This document shows positions 26,569-35,842 of a stretch of DNA of 64,000 nucleotides, in pieces (positions within the stretch are counted from its first letter, which is position 1; each line of letters begins with the position of its first letter). The notes beneath the pieces are model-generated. The model saw only the letters and a program-made list of their open reading frames with translations. It was not told where the DNA came from and made no database searches. Position numbers and translations under genes: made by a program. The stretch is from Agromyces badenianii (GTDB taxonomy: Bacteria > Actinomycetota > Actinomycetes > Actinomycetales > Microbacteriaceae): positions 868,001-932,000 of the forward strand of contig NZ_CP028913.1 in the NCBI RefSeq assembly GCF_003070885.1, in the 5' to 3' direction.

Positions 26569-27522
26569 GTGACCGTTCCGACATCGCCGGTCTTCGCGCG
26601 CTCGACGATCGACCGGGATGCCGCAGCCCGAGTCGATCCCGGCCTCGAAGCGACCCTCGACAGCGACCCGGCGACCCGGATCATCGCCATGCATCGCGGG
26701 CGCGTCCTCCTCGCCGAGCGCATCGACGGTTCGGCGCCCGCCCTGCAGTTCTGCACCGCCGCCGACGGCCTTCCCCCCTCGCTCCTGCGCTGCTACCTCG
26801 GCCGCGAGGGCGGGTCGCGCTTCGAGCTGCGGGTCTTCGATCCGGATGCCGCGGCGGCGATCGAACCCGAAGAGGCCCGATGGCAGGGGCTCCGTGATGC
26901 CGCGCCACTGCTCGACGAACGCGACGCGTGCCTGGTCGCCGAGGCGCTCGCCCTGGCCAACTGGCACGAGCGTCACGTGCGCTGTCCGCGGTGCGGTGCC
27001 CCGACCGAGCCGGTGCAGGCCGGCTGGGCGAGGCGCTGCACTGCCGATGAGAGCCTGCACTTCCCGCGCACCGACCCGGCGGTCATCGTGCTCGTCACCG
27101 ATGACGACGACCGGACGCTCCTCGGCTCGAACGCGTTGTGGGCGCAGCATCGCTTCTCATTGCTCGCGGGGTTCGTGGAGCCCGGTGAGACGCTCGAGGA
27201 TGCCGTCGTCCGCGAGATCCGCGAAGAGGCCGGCATCGAGGTCGATCAGGTCTCCTACGTGGCATCGCAGCCGTGGCCCTTCCCGGCGAGCCTCATGCTC
27301 GGATTCACGGCACGCGTCGCGGCGTCGAACGCCCCGTCGTCGGCTGCCCCCGATGGCGAGGAGATCCTCGAGCTGCGCTGGTTCTCGCGCTCTGAGATCG
27401 CGGCCGCGCGCGCCGACATCGGGCTGCCGGGCGAGACGTCGATCGCGCGCTGGCTGCTCGAACGCTGGTACGGCGGCCCGATCGACCCCGACGGCAGCGG
27501 GCTGGCATGGTCGACGTCGTGA
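26569..27522 (+). CDS. nudC: NAD+ diphosphatase NudC
   Basis: A 317-residue Nudix hydrolase. Zinc-ribbon Cys lie in RCPRCG (139, 142) and RRC (157), with FPRTDP following. The Nudix box GFVEPGETLEDAVVREIREE spans 201-220, and the NADH-specific SQPWPFP sits at 233-239. It hydrolyses NAD(H) to NMN and AMP and can remove NAD caps from RNA. The fourth zinc Cys is not obvious. The start is GTG 26569. It overlaps uvrD2 by 16 bp, as a coupled pair. In mycobacteria nudC and uvrD2 are also adjacent (from memory). Confidence 0.92.
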   Translation: MTVPTSPVFARSTIDRDAAARVDPGLEATLDSDPATRIIAMHRGRVLLAERIDGSAPALQFCTAADGLPPSLLRCYLGREGGSRFELRVFDPDAAAAIEPEEARWQGLRDAAPLLDERDACLVAEALALANWHERHVRCPRCGAPTEPVQAGWARRCTADESLHFPRTDPAVIVLVTDDDDRTLLGSNALWAQHRFSLLAGFVEPGETLEDAVVREIREEAGIEVDQVSYVASQPWPFPASLMLGFTARVAASNAPSSAAPDGEEILELRWFSRSEIAAARADIGLPGETSIARWLLERWYGGPIDPDGSGLAWSTS

Positions 27523-29369
27523 CCGCGGCATCCGACCCCCTGCTCGATGCGCTCGACGACGAGCAGCGTGTCGCGGCCGAGGCGCTGCTCGGGCCCGTGT
27601 GCGTGCTCGCGGGTGCCGGCACCGGCAAGACGAGGGCCATCACGCACCGCATCGCCTACGGTGTGGCCTCCGGTGCGTACGACCCCGCCCGCGTGATGGC
27701 GCTGACCTTCACCTCGCGGGCGGCGGCCGAACTGCGGGCGAGGTTGCGCGCGCTCGGCGCCGGCGGGGTGCAGGCGCGCACCTTCCATGCCGCGGCGCTC
27801 GCCCAGCTCAACCACTTCTGGCCGATCGTGGTCGGCGGCAGCGCACCGCGCGTGCTCGAGTTCAAGGGGCGGCTGCTCGGCCAGGCCGCGGAGCGAGCAC
27901 GGGTGCGGGTCGACGCGGCGACGCTTCGCGACGTCGCGGCCGAGATCGAGTGGCGGAAGGTCTCGGTCTCCGGGCCTGAGACGTATGCGGTGCGCCTCGC
28001 CGCCCGCGGGGCTCCGGGCAACCTCACCGCCGAGCAGTTCCTCGCCCTCGTCGATGCCTACGAGTCGCTGAAAGACGAGCGGCGCATGCTCGACTTCGAA
28101 GACGTGCTGCTCGCCACGGCGGGCATGATCGAGTCCGAGGCATCCGTCGCGATGCACGTGCGCGAGAGCTATCGGCACTTCATCGTCGACGAGTACCAGG
28201 ACGTCTCGCCGGCGCAGCAGCAACTGCTCGATCTGTGGCTCGGCGGGCGCCGCGACCTCTGCGTCGTCGGTGACGCGAGCCAGACGATCTACTCCTTCGC
28301 GGGCGCGAGCGCCGACTACCTGCTCGACTTCGAGCGGCGATTCGAGGGCGCCACGGTCGTGCGCCTCGAGCGCAACTATCGTTCGACGGCACCCATCATC
28401 GACGTGGCGAACCGGCTGATGCGCGGCCGCGCGGGTGCGCTGCGGCTCGAGGCGGTCACTGACGAGGCAGAGGCGGATGCCGCGTCGACGCCGTCACCCG
28501 TCGCGGCGACGGCGTCGCGCACCGTCTCCGCCGCCCCGACCGCGGCGCGCACCGGTTCGGCGGCGTCGCGTGCCGCGTCGGCCGAGCCCGCCATCACCGA
28601 GTACGCCGACGACCTCGCCGAAGCGCGGGGCGTGGCGACCCGCGTCAGGGCTCGCATCGACGCCGGTGCCGCGCCCGAATCGATCGCCGTGCTGATGCGG
28701 GTGAACTCGCAGTCCGCGATCCTCGAACGTGCGCTCGAAGAGGTCGGCGTGGCATCGCGGGTGCGCGGTGCCGCCCGGTTCTTCGACCAGCCCGAGGTGC
28801 GCGAGGCGGTGCATGCGCTGCGCGCCGCCGCGCTCACGATCGCCGACGAGCCGCTCTTCAAGTCGGTCAGCGACGTGTTGCGCGCGATCGGCTGGAGCGC
28901 GCAGGCTCCGGAGGGGCCCGGCGCGGTGCGGGCTCGATGGGAGTCGCTGAACGCGATCGCCCGGCTCGTCGACGACGCGCCGCCGGGCACGACGTTCCGC
29001 GCGTTCGCCGATGAGCTGCGTGCCCGCGCCGAGGCTCAACACGAGCCCACGGTCGCGGCGGTGACCCTCGCGACGCTGCACTCGGCCAAGGGCCTCGAAT
29101 GGAACGAGGTCTTCATCGTCGGCCTCACCGAGGGCATGCTGCCGATCGCATACGCGAAGGGCCTCGATGCGATCGACGAGGAACGACGGCTGCTCTACGT
29201 CGGCATCACGCGGGCACGGCGGCGTCTCGAGCTGAGCTGGCCGCGTCAGGGCGGCGGCTATCGAGGCGAGCGAGAGCCGTCGAGATTCCTGCAGGAACTC
29301 GGCACCCGCACTCGGGGTGCGGCTGGTGCTGCGTCCGCCGCACGGGGTCGCCGGGACGCCCCAGCCTGA
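27507..29369 (+). CDS. uvrD2: UvrD2-like SF1 DNA helicase, short form
   Basis: A 620-residue 3'-5' helicase. Walker A LAGAGTGKT is at 34-42, motif II DEYQD near 228, motif III GDASQTIYSFAGAS, and TLHSAKGLEWNEVFIVGL with VGITRARRRLELSW near the C-terminus. A run of about 50 Ala/Ser/Thr-rich residues interrupts domain 2A near 317-365. Mycobacterial UvrD2 is about 700 residues with a C-terminal HRDC and tetracysteine module; this protein ends soon after the helicase core, so that module is missing. Its 3' end overlaps the convergent ThiF-like gene by 164 bp. Confidence 0.88.
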   Translation: MVDVVTAASDPLLDALDDEQRVAAEALLGPVCVLAGAGTGKTRAITHRIAYGVASGAYDPARVMALTFTSRAAAELRARLRALGAGGVQARTFHAAALAQLNHFWPIVVGGSAPRVLEFKGRLLGQAAERARVRVDAATLRDVAAEIEWRKVSVSGPETYAVRLAARGAPGNLTAEQFLALVDAYESLKDERRMLDFEDVLLATAGMIESEASVAMHVRESYRHFIVDEYQDVSPAQQQLLDLWLGGRRDLCVVGDASQTIYSFAGASADYLLDFERRFEGATVVRLERNYRSTAPIIDVANRLMRGRAGALRLEAVTDEAEADAASTPSPVAATASRTVSAAPTAARTGSAASRAASAEPAITEYADDLAEARGVATRVRARIDAGAAPESIAVLMRVNSQSAILERALEEVGVASRVRGAARFFDQPEVREAVHALRAAALTIADEPLFKSVSDVLRAIGWSAQAPEGPGAVRARWESLNAIARLVDDAPPGTTFRAFADELRARAEAQHEPTVAAVTLATLHSAKGLEWNEVFIVGLTEGMLPIAYAKGLDAIDEERRLLYVGITRARRRLELSWPRQGGGYRGEREPSRFLQELGTRTRGAAGAASAARGRRDAPA

Positions 29370-30114
29370 GCGAGGCGTCGCGCAAGCGCTGCCGCCCGTG
29401 CGAGAGGCGGTCGTCGACCACCGAGACGGCGAGGGCTGCGGCGTCGTGCGCGGCTCGCGGCGTGCGGCTCGCTGCGGTGCGGCCGGCGAGCTGGGCGGCG
29501 ATGACCGGCCACGCGGGGTCGTCGTCGCGCCGGGTCAGGTCGAGGCAGCGCAGGCACGGGCCGTGGCCCGGCTCGACGAGCGGGCCGATGCGAGTGCCGT
29601 GGTCGTCGAAGACGACCGCGAGATGCGCGACGTCGGCTCGGAGCCACGGCAGATGCCGACCGGGTGAGATCACCCAGTCGGCGAAGATGACGCACAGCGC
29701 GGTCTCACTCGGCTCGGCCTCGGCGGCCGGCACAGTCTCGTGGCCGAGCTCTCCGAGGTGTTCGGCGAGCCGGGCGGCGGTCGCGAGCGGTGCGTCGATC
29801 GCGATCAGTCGTCGCGAATGAGGGGATGCCGCGGCATCCGGAACCGCATCAGCCTGCTTCGTCTCGGAAGCCGGAGCCGCCTCGAACGCCGGGGCGAGCT
29901 GTTCGAGGAGCTGCCGCACCCGTTCGGGCGTGCCGCCGAGTCCCGTGCCGATCGTCTGCAGCGTCGTGGGGGAGGCGCCGTGCCTGAGCGCCGCGATCAG
30001 CCCGGTCTCGAGCTCACCGGGCGCGGTCAGCACCACGCGAGGCGTGGCACCGAGCTGCAGTTCGGTCGGGGTGCGCCACACGAGCGGAAGGAACGGATCG
30101 ATGCGCGGTGACAT
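29206..30114 (-). CDS. ThiF/TOMM cyclodehydratase-like protein, no adenylation core
   Basis: A 302-residue protein with an N-terminal winged-helix-like leader-binding domain (residues 1-75), a short Rossmann-like half, and two Cys pairs: GPCLRCLDL (near 188) and PECGCR (269-271). Proteins of this type are annotated as bacteriocin cyclodehydratase or ThiF-family beside uvrD2 in actinobacteria; Rv3196 is the equivalent by position (from memory). It lacks the glycine-rich ATP loop of a full E1 enzyme and no YcaO partner is visible. The second Cys pair lies within the 164 bp shared antisense with uvrD2. The function is unknown. Confidence 0.68.
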   Translation of the reverse strand: MSPRIDPFLPLVWRTPTELQLGATPRVVLTAPGELETGLIAALRHGASPTTLQTIGTGLGGTPERVRQLLEQLAPAFEAAPASETKQADAVPDAAASPHSRRLIAIDAPLATAARLAEHLGELGHETVPAAEAEPSETALCVIFADWVISPGRHLPWLRADVAHLAVVFDDHGTRIGPLVEPGHGPCLRCLDLTRRDDDPAWPVIAAQLAGRTAASRTPRAAHDAAALAVSVVDDRLSHGRQRLRDASLRLGRPGDPVRRTQHQPHPECGCRVPAGISTALARLDSRRPDAASSARDAAVPA

Positions 30115-30224
30115 GCCGAGAGCATGCCTGATTCCCGCCGAACGCCGCGGAATCCTTCCACAGCCCGCGCCCCTGATGCGGGCGAGGGCGCCCGGGCCGA
30201 CGTGAGCTCAGCCGGGCGTGCAGC

Positions 30225-31595
30225 TCAGGCGGGCGGTTCCTCGCCGTCTTCGCCGGGCGCGGCGGGCGTCTCGCCGCGGAGCAGCTGCTCGAGCGCCTGG
30301 TCGAACTCGTCGTCGGCCTCGGCGGTGTCTGCGCCGGTGAGGCGTGCGACGAGCGATGCCGGGTCATCGAGGTCATCGGAGGTCGGCAGCAGATCGGGAT
30401 GCGACCAGAGCGCGTCGCGTGCCTCGACGCCGACGGCCTCGGTGACCGCGCGCCACATGGCCGTGGCCTCGCGAAGACGGCGGGGCCGCAACTCGAGGCC
30501 GACGAGCGTGGCGAACGCGGACTCGGCCGGTCCGCCGGATGCCCGGCGCCGACGGATCGACTCCGCGATGGCGTCGGACTTCGGCAACCGCGCAGTGGCA
30601 TCGGCGGTCGCAGCATCCACCCAGCCCTCGACGAGGGCGAGCATCGTCTCGAGCCGGGCGAGCGCGGCCTGCTGGCCCTCGCTCTTGGCCCGGATCAGGG
30701 CGCCGTTCACGACGGCGTTGCGGAGTTCTTCGGTGTTCGACGGGTCGAACCCCTCGGCGAGTTCTTCGAGGCGATCGGTGTCGATGTCGATGCCGCGTGC
30801 GAAGGCCGTGATCGCGGTGATGAGGTGCAGTCGCAGCCACCGCGCATGCCGGAAGAGCCGCGCGTGGGCGAGTTCGCGCACCGCGAGGTACAGCTCGATC
30901 TGGTCGGTCGGGATATCGAGGTCGTCGCCGAACTCGGCGGCGTTCTGCGGCAGGATCGCGGCGCGCCCGTCGTCGAGGAGCGGGATGCCCACGTCGCCGC
31001 CGGAGACCACCTCGGTGGCGAGCTGGCCGACGACCTGCCCGAGCTGCATCGCGAAGAGGGCGCCGCCGATGCCGCGCATCATGCGGCTCGCGCCCTCGAT
31101 CATCTGGCGCATCTCTTCGGGCGCCTGCTCACTCATGACCCGCGTGAGCGCGTCGGAGATCGAGAGGGCGACGGGCTCGGCCAGTTGGGACCAGATCGGC
31201 ATCGTGGCAGCGACCCATGCTCGACGGGTGAGCAGGTCAGGGGTGCTGGGCAGCGCGCCGAAGTCGACGGCCTCGTCGAGCCACAGCGAGGCCACCTGGA
31301 AGGCCTGGTCGAATCGCGCGCGCTCCTCGTCGGTGATCTGGTGCTGGCCGGTCGCGGCGCGCTCTTCGCCCTGTCGAAGGGCGACGGACCAATCGATGCC
31401 GTCGTCGGCTCGGTTCATCGCCTGCTGCAACTGACCGAACAGTGCCGCGAGGCTCGCCGGGTCGTTGGGCAGGCCCGCAGCGCCCGCGAGGCTCGCCGGG
31501 TCGATGCCGCCGGCGCCCGAGAGCATCTCGCGGAGCATCTCGCGGAACTCGTCTTCGGGGCTCCGGTCGTCGGGCTCGTCTTGCCGATCGGCCAC
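30225..31595 (-). CDS. DUF2342 zinc-metalloprotease-like protein
   Basis: A 456-residue protein of the actinobacterial DUF2342 / zinc-dependent metalloprotease family. The core is helical: MLREMLSGAGG near the N-terminus, MRGIGGALFAMQLGQVVGQLA, then YLAVRELAHARLFRHARWLR near 215-235 with the conserved Glu/His residues, and ALARLETMLALVEGWVD. The proteolytic label comes from distant fold similarity and is not proven. GTG 31595 is preferred because GGGAGGTGG lies five bases upstream. It is divergent from the PDZ protease gene, as with Rv3195/Rv3194c (from memory). Confidence 0.82.
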   Translation of the reverse strand: MADRQDEPDDRSPEDEFREMLREMLSGAGGIDPASLAGAAGLPNDPASLAALFGQLQQAMNRADDGIDWSVALRQGEERAATGQHQITDEERARFDQAFQVASLWLDEAVDFGALPSTPDLLTRRAWVAATMPIWSQLAEPVALSISDALTRVMSEQAPEEMRQMIEGASRMMRGIGGALFAMQLGQVVGQLATEVVSGGDVGIPLLDDGRAAILPQNAAEFGDDLDIPTDQIELYLAVRELAHARLFRHARWLRLHLITAITAFARGIDIDTDRLEELAEGFDPSNTEELRNAVVNGALIRAKSEGQQAALARLETMLALVEGWVDAATADATARLPKSDAIAESIRRRRASGGPAESAFATLVGLELRPRRLREATAMWRAVTEAVGVEARDALWSHPDLLPTSDDLDDPASLVARLTGADTAEADDEFDQALEQLLRGETPAAPGEDGEEPPA

Positions 31596-31763
31596 TCTCG
31601 CCACCTCCCAGTCGCGTCCCCTCAACCGTAACGCCGGGGCACCGCCGTGTGTCTGGGAAATGGCCTAGGCTGGGCGTTCCGGGTGTCCGCCCTTCGCGAA
31701 CAGCGCCGGCCCCGGCGCTCGCATTCGCAACAGCGACGATCCGTCGCCCCGGAAGGAACTCGG

Positions 31764-32879
31764 ATGGCCCTCTTCACCGACGAGCCGTTGACGGCCCCGT
31801 CGCGTCGCGATCGCCGCTCGCTCGCCGAGCGCATCGGATGGAGCGCCCTCACCGTCGCGATCGTGGTCGGCATCCTCTTCGCGCTGATGCCGTCGCCGTA
31901 CGTGATCGAGCAGCCCGGGCCCGTCTACGACACCCTCGGCGTGGCCGAGAATGCCGACGACGAAGAGGTGCCGCTCATCGAGATCCCCGATGAGACCACG
32001 TATCCGACCGACGGCGAACTCAACCTGCTCACCGTCTCGGTCTTGGGCAGGCCCGGGCAGACGCCGAACTGGCTCGAGGTGCTCGCCGCGTGGTTCGACC
32101 GCACGCGCTCGGTGATGCCGGTCGAGTCGATCTTCCCGCCCGGCATCAGCAACGAAGACCGCGACGCCCAGAACGAGGCGGCCATGGTCGATTCGCAGCA
32201 GGACGCGATCGCGGCGGCGCTCGCCGAGCTCGGCTACGAGTTCCCGCGCGAGGTGACGGTCGCGGGGCTGCTCGAGGGCTCGCCCGCCGACGGCATCATC
32301 GAAGACGGCGACGTGATCGTCTCGCTCGACGGCACCGAGGTGCACTCGATCCGCGAGCTCCAAGACGCGGTGCGCGAGCACGGATCGGATGCCCCGGCGC
32401 AGATCGGACTCCTCCGGGATGGCGCCCCGCTCACTGTCGAGGTGACGCCCATCTCCCGCAACGGCGTCGCCGTGCTGGGCGTGGGCGTGCGCATGCACTA
32501 CGAGTTCCCCATCGATGTCGAGCTGCAACTCGACAACGTCGGCGGCCCGAGCGCCGGAATGATGTTCGCCCTCGGCATCGTCGACAAGCTCACCCCCGGC
32601 GCGATGACCGGCGGCGAGATCGTCGCAGGCACCGGCACGATCGACTCCGCCGGCGATGTGGGCGCCATCGGCGGCGTCCGCCAGAAGCTCTGGGGCGCCG
32701 AGCGCGCCGGAGCCGACTGGTTCCTCGCCCCCGAGGCGAACTGCGACGAGGTCACCGGCAACGTTCCCGATGGAATCACCGTCTTCGCCGTGTCGACCCT
32801 CGATCAGGCTCGCGTGATCGTCGAAGACCTCGCCGACGGCACCGTCACCGGCTCCTACGCGTCGTGCCCTGCCGCCTGA
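31764..32879 (+). CDS. PDZ and S16 (Lon-like) membrane-anchored serine protease
   Basis: A 371-residue protein. One N-terminal membrane helix (IGWSALTVAIVVGILFALMP) is followed by an extracytoplasmic domain (VIEQPGPVYDTLG), a PDZ domain near 185-245 (AGLLEGSPADGIIEDGDVIV), and a Lon-type peptidase domain. The catalytic Ser is in GGPSAGMMFAL and the Lys in GVRQKLWGAERAGA. The family is YlbL-like. The start at 31764 follows GGAAGGA; an upstream TAGGCT would give a leader of about 85 nt. UPF0182 follows on the same strand, as in M. tuberculosis (from memory). Confidence 0.9.
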   Translation: MALFTDEPLTAPSRRDRRSLAERIGWSALTVAIVVGILFALMPSPYVIEQPGPVYDTLGVAENADDEEVPLIEIPDETTYPTDGELNLLTVSVLGRPGQTPNWLEVLAAWFDRTRSVMPVESIFPPGISNEDRDAQNEAAMVDSQQDAIAAALAELGYEFPREVTVAGLLEGSPADGIIEDGDVIVSLDGTEVHSIRELQDAVREHGSDAPAQIGLLRDGAPLTVEVTPISRNGVAVLGVGVRMHYEFPIDVELQLDNVGGPSAGMMFALGIVDKLTPGAMTGGEIVAGTGTIDSAGDVGAIGGVRQKLWGAERAGADWFLAPEANCDEVTGNVPDGITVFAVSTLDQARVIVEDLADGTVTGSYASCPAA

Positions 32880-32937
32880 ACAGGTGATTCAAAGGACTCG
32901 ACCCTAGGATGGAGTCTCATTCCCAACCCGACCGAAC

Positions 32938-35841
32938 ATGAGGCCGAGAGTGTCAGCACAGCCGCAAGAACCGAGGGCACAGCGCAGGCGCGCCCCGATC
33001 GCCATCACGGTCGGCGCCGTCGCCGTGCTCGTGATCGCGTTCTTCGCCTTCGCCGGAATCTACGCCGATGTGCTCTGGTACGACCAGCTCGGCTTCCTCT
33101 CCGTGCTCACGACCGAGTGGGTCGCTCGCATCGTGCTCTTCCTGATCGGCTTCCTCGCCATGGCAGTGCCGGTCTGGGCATCGATCCAGATCGCGTACCG
33201 CACGCGGCCGGTCTACGCGAAGCTGAACTCGCAGCTCGACCGCTACCAAGAGGTCTTCGAGCCGCTGCGCCGGCTCGCGATGTACGGCATCCCGGCCGTG
33301 CTCGGCATCTTCGCCGGGGTCTCGGCCTCGAGCCGCTGGGAGCTCACCCTCGCGTGGCTCAACCGCACGCCGTTCGGCACCACTGATCCGCAGTTCGGGT
33401 TCGACGTCGGCTTCTTCGTGTTCGAGCTCCCCTTCTACCGATCCATCGTCGGCTTCGCCTCGGCGGTCGTGCTGCTCTCGGTGCTGCTCGTCATCGCCAC
33501 GAACTACCTCTACGGGGCCCTTCGGGTCAGCGGCCGCGAGGTCGTCATCTCGAAGTCCGCCCGCATCCAGATCGCCGTCACCGCGGGCCTCTACCTGCTG
33601 CTCCAGGCGGTCAGCATCTGGCTCGACCAGTACGCGACCGTGACCGAGACCGGCTCGCTCATCACCGGCGCCTCCTACACCGACGTCAATGCGACGATTC
33701 CCGGCCGAGGCATCCTCGCGGCCATCGCCGCTGTCGTCGCCGTGCTCTTCTTCATCACCGCGATCATCGGCCGCTGGCGCCTGCCGCTCGTCGGCACGGC
33801 GCTGCTCGTGGTGTCGAGCCTGCTCATCGGCTCGCTGTACCCGTGGGTCGTGCAGCGGTTCCAGGTCGACCCGAGCGCCCGGTCGCTCGAAGAGCCCTAC
33901 ATCCAGCGCAACATCGACCTCACGCGCGACGCGTACGGCGTCGCCGATGTCGAGGAGATCCCGTTCGAGGCGAAGACCAACGCCGAACCGGGGGCACTGC
34001 GGGCCGATGCCGCGACGACCGCGAGCATCCGCCTCATGGACCCGCTCGTGATCGGGCCCGCCTTCCAGCAGCTCGAGCAGTTCCGGCAGTACTACCAGTT
34101 CCCGTCGGCACTCGACGTCGACCGCTACGAGATCGACGGCAACGTGCAAGACACCGTCGTCGCGGTGCGCGACGTCAACCTGTCGGGTCTGGGCGACGCG
34201 GAGACGTGGTTCAACTCGCACCTCGTCTACACGCACGGCTACGGGCTCGTCGCGGCGGCCGGCAACCAGCGCTCGGTCGACGGACAGCCGGTGTTCCTCC
34301 AGTCCGGCATCCCGTCGTCGGGCGCGCTCGGCGACTTCCAGCCGCGCGTGTACTTCGGCGAGAGCTCGCCGCCGTACTCGATCGTGGGCGCGCCGAAAGA
34401 CGCGAAGCCGATCGAGCTCGACTACCCCTCGGGCACCGAGGGTGCCGACCAGACGCAGACGACCTTCGAGGGTCAGGGCGGCCCGAAGCTCGACAACGCG
34501 TTCACGAAGCTCGTCTACGCGCTGAAGTTCCAGTCCGAGCAGATCTTCCTCTCCGACCAGGTCACGACCGACTCGCAGATCCTCTACGACCGCGATCCCG
34601 TCGAGCGGGTGCAGAAGGTCGCGCCGTACCTGACGCTCGACTCCGACAGCTACCCGTCGGTCGTCGACGGCAAGATCGTCTGGATCGTCGACGGCTACAC
34701 GCTCTCAGACCAGTACCCGTACTCCAACAAGGTCAGCATGAGCGACGCGATCGCCGACAGCGAGACCCAGGCTCCGACGCTCGCGTTCGACGAGGTCAAC
34801 TACATCCGCAACTCGGTGAAGGCCACCGTCGACGCATACGACGGAACGGTGACGCTCTACGCCTGGGACGACGAGGATCCGATCCTGCAGACCTGGCAGA
34901 AGATCTTCCCGACGACGATCGAGCCGATGTCGAAGATGTCGGGCGACCTGATCAGCCACGTGCGCTATCCGTCCGACCTGTTCAAGGTGCAGCGCGAGGT
35001 GCTCGGTCGCTACCACGTGACCGAGGCGGTGCCGTTCTACTCGCGTGAAGACGCGTGGACGACCCCGAAGGACCCGACCGCCGAGGCCGGCAGCACGCTG
35101 TTGCAGCCGCCCTACTACCTGACGATGCAGATGCCCGGTCAAGACGACCCGAGCTACTCGCTGTACTCGACGTTCATCCCCGAGGCGCGGGGCGAGCAGA
35201 GCCGCAACGTACTGCGCGGATACCTCGCGGTCGACTCCGATGCGGGCAGCAGCAACGGCGAACGCGCCGATGGGTACGGCAAGCTCCGGCTGCTCACCCT
35301 GCCCGAAGACGACAACGTGCCCGGCCCCGGTCAGGTGCAGGCGAAGTTCAACTCCGACCCGACCGTGTCGCAGTCGCTCAACCTGTTGAAGCAGGGCCAG
35401 TCGAATGTCATCAACGGCAACCTGCTGACGGTGCCCGTCGGCGGCGGCCTGCTCTACGTGCAGCCCGTCTACGTGGAGTCCACCGGCAACACGAGTTACC
35501 CGTTGCTGCAGAAGGTGCTCGTCGCGTTCGGCGACCAGATCGCCTTCCAGGACACGCTCGATCTCGCGCTCGACGTGCTGTTCGGCGGCGACTCGGGTGC
35601 TGATGCCGGCGACAACGAGGTGGATCCGGGCGCCGAGCCCGCACCGCCCGCTGAGGGCGAGGAGCCGGCCACGCCCGAGACGCCGAGCGGCGAGGTGCAG
35701 GCGCTGCTCAACCAGGCGTCGCAGGCGCTGAAGAACAAGCAGGCGGCACTCGCCGAGGGCGATTGGGCCGCCTACGGCGCGGCCGATGCCCAGCTCGCCG
35801 AGATCATCGCGAAGCTGCTCCAGCTCACTTCAGATCAGTGA
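32938..35841 (+). CDS. UPF0182 family large membrane protein
   Basis: A 967-residue protein. The first 300 residues hold about seven membrane helices; about 550 residues of a predicted extracellular domain follow (QVDPSARSLEEPYIQRNIDLTR; GESSPPYSIVG). An acidic Pro/Glu/Ala stretch near 885-920 precedes a helical C-terminus. This length and layout are typical of UPF0182 (Rv3193c-like), whose function is not established. ATG 32938 and GTG 32950 are both possible starts; GTG would match relatives that begin near SAQPQ. A TAGGAT -10 at 32905-32910 would serve either. Confidence 0.9.
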   Translation: MRPRVSAQPQEPRAQRRRAPIAITVGAVAVLVIAFFAFAGIYADVLWYDQLGFLSVLTTEWVARIVLFLIGFLAMAVPVWASIQIAYRTRPVYAKLNSQLDRYQEVFEPLRRLAMYGIPAVLGIFAGVSASSRWELTLAWLNRTPFGTTDPQFGFDVGFFVFELPFYRSIVGFASAVVLLSVLLVIATNYLYGALRVSGREVVISKSARIQIAVTAGLYLLLQAVSIWLDQYATVTETGSLITGASYTDVNATIPGRGILAAIAAVVAVLFFITAIIGRWRLPLVGTALLVVSSLLIGSLYPWVVQRFQVDPSARSLEEPYIQRNIDLTRDAYGVADVEEIPFEAKTNAEPGALRADAATTASIRLMDPLVIGPAFQQLEQFRQYYQFPSALDVDRYEIDGNVQDTVVAVRDVNLSGLGDAETWFNSHLVYTHGYGLVAAAGNQRSVDGQPVFLQSGIPSSGALGDFQPRVYFGESSPPYSIVGAPKDAKPIELDYPSGTEGADQTQTTFEGQGGPKLDNAFTKLVYALKFQSEQIFLSDQVTTDSQILYDRDPVERVQKVAPYLTLDSDSYPSVVDGKIVWIVDGYTLSDQYPYSNKVSMSDAIADSETQAPTLAFDEVNYIRNSVKATVDAYDGTVTLYAWDDEDPILQTWQKIFPTTIEPMSKMSGDLISHVRYPSDLFKVQREVLGRYHVTEAVPFYSREDAWTTPKDPTAEAGSTLLQPPYYLTMQMPGQDDPSYSLYSTFIPEARGEQSRNVLRGYLAVDSDAGSSNGERADGYGKLRLLTLPEDDNVPGPGQVQAKFNSDPTVSQSLNLLKQGQSNVINGNLLTVPVGGGLLYVQPVYVESTGNTSYPLLQKVLVAFGDQIAFQDTLDLALDVLFGGDSGADAGDNEVDPGAEPAPPAEGEEPATPETPSGEVQALLNQASQALKNKQAALAEGDWAAYGAADAQLAEIIAKLLQLTSDQ

Positions 35842-35842
35842 G

